A stretch of 64,000 nt of DNA from Providencia alcalifaciens (GTDB lineage: Bacteria > Pseudomonadota > Gammaproteobacteria > Enterobacterales > Enterobacteriaceae): NCBI GenBank assembly GCA_025961275.1, contig JAOQNJ010000001.1:1509353-1573352 (forward strand), written 5' to 3'. Both the position numbers and the translations under genes were made by a program. Under the pieces are notes generated by a model. It did not search any database, was not told the origin of the DNA, and was given only the letters and a program-made list of their open reading frames with translations. Below are positions 58,706 through 64,000 of this stretch, piece after piece (positions within the stretch are counted from its first letter, which is position 1; every line of letters begins with the position of its first letter).

Positions 58706-60439
58706 TCACTCAGGCCAAATATGCTCGATCATTAGCTGAACACTTTTTTGCCCACGGAATTCATTTACATCGAGTTTAAACGCAATTTTCGCTCGTTTTA
58801 CACTGCTATCGGGCCATCGACGAACATCAATATTGAACATTATCGCATCAATCATCGGGCCGCCGTTCACAGGTTCTAACATCAGTTTAAGATGGCGTTC
58901 ACCGACTAATCGCTGTTGTAAAAGTTGAAACTGTCCGTCAAATACGGGTTCTGGGAACGATTGCCCCCAAGGGCCACTTTCACGAATGAGTTCTGCTGTT
59001 TCCAAATTAAACTCACTACGTTTTAGTTCCCCATCACTCCAAACCACCCCAGCTAGCTGCTCGGGCTGGATGAGCTCGCCCATTAACTTCTCAAAATGGT
59101 GCTTAAATAGCTCAAATTTAGTCTCTTCGAGACTTAAACCTGCCGCCATTGCATGTCCACCAAATTTTAGCATCAAACCAGGTTGCAATATATTTAGACG
59201 TTCTAAAGCATCACGCATGTGTACACCTTGCACTGAACGCCCTGAACCTTTAAGAGTGCCATCACCTGCGGGTGCGAATGCAATTACTGGGCGATGGTAT
59301 TGCTCTTTAATACGAGAAGCTAAAATACCCACGACACCTTGATGCCACTCAGGATGATAAATGGCTAACCCATTCGGTAATTGGTTATCGCTATACTCAA
59401 TTTTATTAAATAAAACCGCAGCTTCTTGTTGCATTCCGGCTTCGATTTCGCGCCTTGCTTGGTTCAAGCCATCCAGCTCGTTAGCAAGCTCACGTGCATA
59501 AGCCATATCATCAGTCAGCAGTAACTCAATGCTAACTGACATATCATCAAGCCTACCTGCCGCGTTTAAACGAGGGCCGAGTGCAAAGCCAAAATCATTT
59601 GCCACCATACGAGAACATTCGCGTTTTGAAACCTCAACCAAGGCTTTAATACCTGCACAGCAACGCCCCGCCCTCACTCGACTTAGACCTTGATGAACCA
59701 AAATACGATTATTGGTATCAAGTGGAACAACGTCTGCAACAGTTCCAAGTGCAACTAAGTCCAAAAATTCCGCTAAATTAGGCTCATTTAATCCTTGCTT
59801 AATAAACCAACCTTCAATGCGTAATTTTGCACGCAATGCCGACATTAAATAGAAAGTCACACCAACACCCGCAAGGGATTTCGACGCGAATTGACAGTCC
59901 TCAAGATTGGGGTTAATGATTGCATCTGCACTCGGCAATATAGCGCCGGGTAAATGGTGATCCGTCACAATCACTTTAATACCGAGTTGATGTGCAGCGT
60001 CAACACCTTCATGGGAAGAAATACCATTATCAACAGTCACGATAAGGTCAGTACCACGTTTATGTACTTCTTCTACGACAAGCGGTGTGAGGCCATAACC
60101 ATTTTCAAATCTGTTTGGGACAATGTAATTTAAATTAGCATACCCCATTGCTTTTAATGCTCGAATAGCTAAAGCCGTGCTAGTTGCGCCATCAGCATCA
60201 AAATCACCAACAATCGTGATTGAATCGTTATTTTCTAACGCGCTATAGAGTAGTGATAAAGCGTCTTCCATTCCTGATAATGCTTTATAATCCAATAAGT
60301 TTGCAGATTTTCGTTCTAATTGAGCAATATCGGTAATACCACGATGAGCATAAACTCGCTGAAGGATTTCAGGAAATCCTTCTAGCGCGTTGATGTCATC
60401 CGCTAAAATTCTTTGACGTAAAAAAGTTTCAACATTCAC
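58706..60439 (-). CDS. recJ: Single-stranded-DNA exonuclease RecJ
   Basis: 577 residues. DHH phosphoesterase core: VGDFDADGATSTAL (about 79-92), VDNGISSHEG, TDHHLPGA (about 158-165); DHHA1 domain with KFGGHAMAAGLS (about 425-436); C-terminal OB fold. A 5'-3' exonuclease used in RecF repair and mismatch repair. Begins 9 bp after dsbC, in the conserved xerD-dsbC-recJ operon. Confidence 0.97.
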   Translation of the reverse strand: MNVETFLRQRILADDINALEGFPEILQRVYAHRGITDIAQLERKSANLLDYKALSGMEDALSLLYSALENNDSITIVGDFDADGATSTALAIRALKAMGYANLNYIVPNRFENGYGLTPLVVEEVHKRGTDLIVTVDNGISSHEGVDAAHQLGIKVIVTDHHLPGAILPSADAIINPNLEDCQFASKSLAGVGVTFYLMSALRAKLRIEGWFIKQGLNEPNLAEFLDLVALGTVADVVPLDTNNRILVHQGLSRVRAGRCCAGIKALVEVSKRECSRMVANDFGFALGPRLNAAGRLDDMSVSIELLLTDDMAYARELANELDGLNQARREIEAGMQQEAAVLFNKIEYSDNQLPNGLAIYHPEWHQGVVGILASRIKEQYHRPVIAFAPAGDGTLKGSGRSVQGVHMRDALERLNILQPGLMLKFGGHAMAAGLSLEETKFELFKHHFEKLMGELIQPEQLAGVVWSDGELKRSEFNLETAELIRESGPWGQSFPEPVFDGQFQLLQQRLVGERHLKLMLEPVNGGPMIDAIMFNIDVRRWPDSSVKRAKIAFKLDVNEFRGQKSVQLMIEHIWPE

Positions 60440-60448
60440 AATAATTAA

Positions 60449-61150
60449 CTATTTTTGTTCAAGTCGTTGTAAAAGAGAGTCCGGTGTTAAATAACCTGAA
60501 AGTAACTGGCCATCAGGTAAGATAATCGCTGGCGTTCCGGTCATTTTAAATTGGCTACCCAACTTAACATGCTTACTGAGATCAATTTTGCAATCATCAA
60601 TGATGGCAACTTCATCGCCTTTAAATGCTTTCGTTAAAGCGCTTTGCGGTAATGCATTGCACCAAATTGATGCCATTTGCTTGGCCGATTCATGATCTAG
60701 CCCTTGACGAGGATATGCAAGGTAACGGACTGTGATGCCTTTACTATTTAATTCACCCACAGATTCATGCATTTTTTTGCAGTAACCACAGGTAATATCT
60801 GTAAACACTGTGATGACATATTTTTCTTTTGGCGCTTTAAAGATGATCATTTCATCTTTTAATGCTTCCACTTTCTTCATCAAGGATTGATTGGAGATAT
60901 TGACTGGCGCTTTTCCGCTTAAGTCGTAAATTGGGCCTTGTAATAGATACTTACCATCATCTGTAACGTAAATAATGCCATCTGAGGTATCCACCGTATT
61001 AAGTCCAACAATCGGTGATGGCTTAATTGACTCGACAGACAAGTTATATTTTGCGAGTTTTTCTTCTATTAGCTTATCATCTGTAGCCGCAGCAACTGAG
61101 ACAGAAAATGTGGCAATACAAGCTGCCCATAATAATAACTTACGTTTCAT
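60449..61150 (-). CDS. dsbC: Thiol:disulfide interchange protein DsbC
   Basis: 233 residues from ATG 61150, where the signal peptide (MKRKLLLWAACIATFSVSVAAA) begins; the longer open frame has no signal. N-terminal dimerisation domain, then thioredoxin fold with the CGYC active site in DITCGYCKKMH (about 117-127) and the cis-Pro in TGTPAIILPDG (about 203-213). A periplasmic disulfide isomerase kept reduced by DsbD. 19 bp after xerD. Confidence 0.96.
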   Translation of the reverse strand: MKRKLLLWAACIATFSVSVAAATDDKLIEEKLAKYNLSVESIKPSPIVGLNTVDTSDGIIYVTDDGKYLLQGPIYDLSGKAPVNISNQSLMKKVEALKDEMIIFKAPKEKYVITVFTDITCGYCKKMHESVGELNSKGITVRYLAYPRQGLDHESAKQMASIWCNALPQSALTKAFKGDEVAIIDDCKIDLSKHVKLGSQFKMTGTPAIILPDGQLLSGYLTPDSLLQRLEQK

Positions 61151-61169
61151 AATTATCCTTTTACGCAAA

Positions 61170-62072
61170 TCACCCTCTTGGATGATGCTGCTCATGTAGC
61201 ATGCGCAAACGTTCTGTTGCGACATGTGTATAAATTTGTGTTGTGGAAAGATCACTGTGCCCTAATAACATTTGAACAACGCGTAAATCCGCACCATGGT
61301 TAAGTAAATGAGTGGCAAATGCATGCCGCAAAACGTGTGGCGATAATGCTTCGGAATCGATATTTGCGAGCACCGCATAGTATTTAATACGATGCCAAAA
61401 TGTTTGGCGCGTCATCTTTGTTCCGCGCTTGCTAGGAAATAAAATATCACTAGCTTTACCGTTTAATAAGTCAGGGCGGCCTTCTTGAATATATTTTTCT
61501 ATCCAATAAATAGCCTCTTCACCTAACGGAATCAACCTTTCTTTATCCCCTTTACCTAAAACACGAATAACACCTTGCCGTAAACTAATATCGGGGAAAG
61601 TTAAACCCACTAGCTCAGAAACACGTAACCCACATGCATAAAGCACTTCCAACATCGCTTTATCGCGTAGTTCGAGTGAATCTTCAGTCGCAGGTGCATT
61701 AAGTAGGTTTTCAACTTGCTGCTCACTCAGATCTTTAGGTAACCGCTTAGGTATTTTTGGTGCAGCAATCACTGCTGAAGGGTCATCCAAACGGATTTTT
61801 TCACGGTAACAATATTGAAATAAACGACGCATCGCACTTAACAAGCGCGCAGAACTTGCGGCTTTATAACCACTATCTATGCGCTCAGCTAAAAAAGACT
61901 GTAGCTCGATCGACTGAACACTTTCTAAATTCAATTGGTTGGCTTCTAGCCACTTATCTAATAAATGTAGGTCATGTCGATAAGACGCCAAAGTATTTTC
62001 AGCTAGATCTTGCTCTAACCAAATTGTATCAAGAAAATGTTCTATTAATGGATTTAGTTGTTTTGTTTCCAC
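61170..62072 (-). CDS. xerD: Site-specific tyrosine recombinase XerD
   Basis: 300 residues from GTG 62072, chosen because GAGGAA lies about ten bases upstream and the length then fits XerD (298). N-terminal SAM-like domain (about 8-95); catalytic residues in ACGLRVSELVGL (Arg), SPHVLRHAFATHLL (His-x-x-Arg), LLGHSDLSTTQIYTH (His and nucleophilic Tyr). With XerC it resolves chromosome dimers at dif. Divergent from fldB. Confidence 0.97.
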   Translation of the reverse strand: METKQLNPLIEHFLDTIWLEQDLAENTLASYRHDLHLLDKWLEANQLNLESVQSIELQSFLAERIDSGYKAASSARLLSAMRRLFQYCYREKIRLDDPSAVIAAPKIPKRLPKDLSEQQVENLLNAPATEDSLELRDKAMLEVLYACGLRVSELVGLTFPDISLRQGVIRVLGKGDKERLIPLGEEAIYWIEKYIQEGRPDLLNGKASDILFPSKRGTKMTRQTFWHRIKYYAVLANIDSEALSPHVLRHAFATHLLNHGADLRVVQMLLGHSDLSTTQIYTHVATERLRMLHEQHHPRG

Positions 62073-62176
62073 GAAACGATATTCCTCATCGAGACCACCA
62101 CACAATCTATTATGCCTGAATACCATTCATTCTGTTACAATACTTCTCTCCTGCAACGAAAACTAGTTACAATATC

Positions 62177-62695
62177 ATGAAAATAGGTCTCTTTTACGGT
62201 TCTAGCACCTGTTATACCGAAATCGTCGCTGAAAAAATACGCGATATTCTTGGGGATGATTTTGTTACATTGCATAATGTTAACGATACGCCACCTGAAA
62301 TGATGGAGCAGTATGAAATCCTTATTTTTGGGATCCCTACGTGGGACTTCGGTGAAATACAGGAAGACTGGCTAGCAATTTGGGACGAGCTTCCCAATCT
62401 ACAGCTCAACAATAAGATTGTCGCCATGTACGGAATGGGTGACCAAGTTGATTACAGCGAGTGGTTTCTTGATGCGCTAGGCATGCTTTATCATCAAATA
62501 AAACCAACTGGACCTAAATTTATTGGTTTTTGGCCACTGGAAGGGTATGTATTTGATAGTCCGAAACCGCTTAGTGAAGATGGTACGCAATTCGTCGGCT
62601 TGGCCCTTGATGATGTAAATCAATTTGAGGAGACTGATGAACGAATTGCGCAGTGGTGCATGCAAATCTTAAATGAGATAGAAGAGTTACTTTAA
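62177..62695 (+). CDS. fldB: Flavodoxin 2
   Basis: 172 residues. FMN phosphate-binding loop [12 protein letters not shown] (about 4-15), [10 protein letters not shown] and the second FMN loop [18 protein letters not shown] (about 84-101). A long-chain flavodoxin, one-electron carrier. Its place next to xerD is conserved in enterobacteria. Monocistronic. Confidence 0.96.
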   Translation: MKIGLFYGSSTCYTEIVAEKIRDILGDDFVTLHNVNDTPPEMMEQYEILIFGIPTWDFGEIQEDWLAIWDELPNLQLNNKIVAMYGMGDQVDYSEWFLDALGMLYHQIKPTGPKFIGFWPLEGYVFDSPKPLSEDGTQFVGLALDDVNQFEETDERIAQWCMQILNEIEELL

Positions 62696-62739
62696 CGCTC
62701 ATCATACCGATATTCCATTACTGCAATAAAATCTGACGA

Positions 62740-63150
62740 TTAAATATCAGGATATTGCAGTAATAACTGATTTAAATTACGCCAACTCTCTTCTGACAGT
62801 GCATCTTTTGCCACCCATAAACGAATTTTCTGGGATTTTCCTTGCAATGCTCTGAGTGTTAATAGTACACCAACTTGGCTACACCAAGGCTGTTTTATAA
62901 TACTCCACTCATTTTTTTTCCACTGAACTTTATTTCCATTGACCAGTACGACGACACCTTTAATTTTGCTGATATTTTTTTGGCTTTTCGCCCAGCTGGC
63001 AATGACCACAACCAGCAAAGGTAACCATATAACTAAATTATCTTGAGCCCATGGCGCAGCTAATAGCGCAAAGCCCACCGCCCCGTGAGCACAGGTTGAA
63101 AAAAACTGAGTTTTCCATGAAATGAAAAGATTAGATTTCCACAGGACCAC
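62740..63150 (-). CDS. ygfX: YgfX (CptA) inner-membrane protein
   Basis: 136 residues from GTG 63150, overlapping sdhE by 20 bp. [15 protein letters not shown] start and two hydrophobic helices (about 18-50) match YgfX, with EWSIIKQPW (about 81-89) conserved. In E. coli it is proposed as the partner of SdhE/CptB, with reported effects on cell division proteins. Coupled expression is clear from the overlap. Confidence 0.9.
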   Translation of the reverse strand: MVLWKSNLFISWKTQFFSTCAHGAVGFALLAAPWAQDNLVIWLPLLVVVIASWAKSQKNISKIKGVVVLVNGNKVQWKKNEWSIIKQPWCSQVGVLLTLRALQGKSQKIRLWVAKDALSEESWRNLNQLLLQYPDI

Positions 63151-63397
63151 GATCTTTATTTCTTTTTTGAATGAGTTTAATCATACTGAATAGTTCATCG
63201 TCTTCTGGACGACCGTGATTCATTAACCAGTTAAAAAGGTCTGGATCAGCACATTCGAGTAAACGTATAAATGTATGTTTATCCTTATCTGAAAGGCTCT
63301 CATACTCATATTCAAAGAATGGCATGATGGAAATATCCAGTTCACGCATACCACGGCGGCAAGCCCAATGAATTCTTGCTTTGTTCTCTATATCCAT
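63131..63397 (-). CDS. sdhE: FAD assembly factor SdhE
   Basis: 88 residues with the invariant RGMRE motif (about 15-19) that promotes covalent flavinylation of succinate dehydrogenase Sdh[20 protein letters not shown] (about 43-61) is typical. First gene of sdhE-ygfX, divergent from ygfZ across 250 bp without another gene. Confidence 0.95.
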   Translation of the reverse strand: MDIENKARIHWACRRGMRELDISIMPFFEYEYESLSDKDKHTFIRLLECADPDLFNWLMNHGRPEDDELFSMIKLIQKRNKDRGPVEI

Positions 63398-63649
63398 TCC
63401 ACTACGACCTTATTTTGTTGCAGCTAGCTGATAAGATTGATTATTTTTAGTACTTTAACAGATAATTGGGTAAGAAAACATGACCTAGAAGGCAAAGTTG
63501 CCATTTTTCATTGCTCTATCGCGCTTTTATCTAAACGCACAGATCAAAAATATTGGATAATTGAGAACGCATCATAATAACTACTTGCAATGTTATCCAG
63601 CTCTTTTACCATTACTATCTTCTGATATGAAAGAATAACAGGTGAAATC

Positions 63650-64000
63650 ATGACTACTGAAGTTGCTCATTCACAACAATTCCCCCTCGATTCTCAGTCT
63701 TTACCACTTATATTGATTTCACTGGAAAACTGGGGGCTAGTTCATTTATATGGCCTTGATGCTGAAAAATATATCCAAGGGCAAGTTACCGCAGATGTTG
63801 CGGCATTAACGCCATCCCAGCATACCTTAACGGCTCATTGTGATCCGAAAGGTAAAATGTGGAGTGACTTACGTCTATTCCACCATCTTGATGGTTTCTC
63901 TTACATTGAGAGAGCTAGTGTGCTTGCAAACCAATTAGCAGAGCTAAAAAAATATGCTGTTTTCTCCAAGGTATCCTTCGAACAAAAAACCGACCTAAAA
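63650..64000 (+). CDS. ygfZ: YgfZ, folate-dependent Fe-S/tRNA-modification protein (partial)
   Basis: ATG 63650, with AACAGGTGAAATC upstream; 117 codons run off the right edge. [18 protein letters not shown] (about 36-53) and [18 protein letters not shown] (about 63-80) are the GcvT-like fold of YgfZ. In E. coli it supports Fe-S enzymes such as MiaB. The catalytic Cys motif would lie beyond the window. Confidence 0.93.
   Translation, partial: MTTEVAHSQQFPLDSQSLPLILISLENWGLVHLYGLDAEKYIQGQVTADVAALTPSQHTLTAHCDPKGKMWSDLRLFHHLDGFSYIERASVLANQLAELKKYAVFSKVSFEQKTDLK

Noticed and set aside
1-64000. CRISPR array, rRNA or tRNA gene
   Set aside because: No regularly spaced short repeats with unique spacers and no tRNA- or rRNA-like sequence were seen; the only regular repeats are coding (50270-53400).

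Overview
The window is a chromosomal segment of an AT-rich enterobacterium, most likely Providencia (Morganellaceae). The right end carries the conserved enterobacterial block lysS-prfB-recJ-dsbC-xerD / fldB / ygfX-sdhE / ygfZ, and the housekeeping proteins read like enterobacterial ones. The genus is an inference; no rRNA or tRNA gene was seen.

Bases 1-18400 are an accessory island. It opens with the end of an unknown gene. Next is an unrecognised two-gene module: an HNH-like membrane protein followed by a coiled-coil, tail-anchored protein. A compact type I restriction-modification operon follows on the minus strand (hsdM-hsdS-DUF262/DUF1524-hsdR), with a GmrSD-like gene embedded by start/stop overlaps. 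After that comes a CP4-57/P4-like remnant: two unknown genes, an AlpA-type regulator, a Gp2/YfjJ-type replication protein, and a YfjI-type gene cut by an IS3-family element. A decayed IS6-family element and several gene stubs close the island.

Bases 18400-32200 mix intact genes (OmpC/OmpF-like porin, cold-shock protein with an in-frame small zinc-ribbon ORF, RpiB-like isomerase, histidine phosphatase, TupA-like ATP-grasp, YcaD-like MFS) with many broken ones. The broken ones are a fatty-acid desaturase with Trp->TGA, an MFS-YagU fusion cut by a second IS3 copy, a tetR stub, an IS3 orfA remnant and two degenerate genes. Neither IS3 copy has flanking target duplications, which suggests IS-mediated deletions.

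Bases 32700-43500 hold two catabolic loci. The propionate locus (prpR / prpBC and prpD) has a sigma54 promoter and palindromic operators, but prpD has an in-frame TAA at codon 52. The galactose locus is galR plus galTKM, with only a 31-codon galE stub at the head of the operon, a perfect GalR operator, and upstream two identical 14-bp palindromes.

Bases 43700-55200 contain a CDF metal transporter, uspF, ecotin, ydcH, ygbA, an orphan ExsA-like type III secretion activator, and a lipoprotein gene coupled to a 1775-residue periplasmic coiled-coil protein. That protein has near-identical 495-bp tandem repeats and an FKBP-like C-terminus. The remainder is the conserved lysS-ygfZ block, including the programmed +1 frameshift in prfB.

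The best candidates for something undescribed are the 413-3039 gene pair, the repeat coiled-coil/FKBP plus lipoprotein pair, and the paired palindromes upstream of gal.
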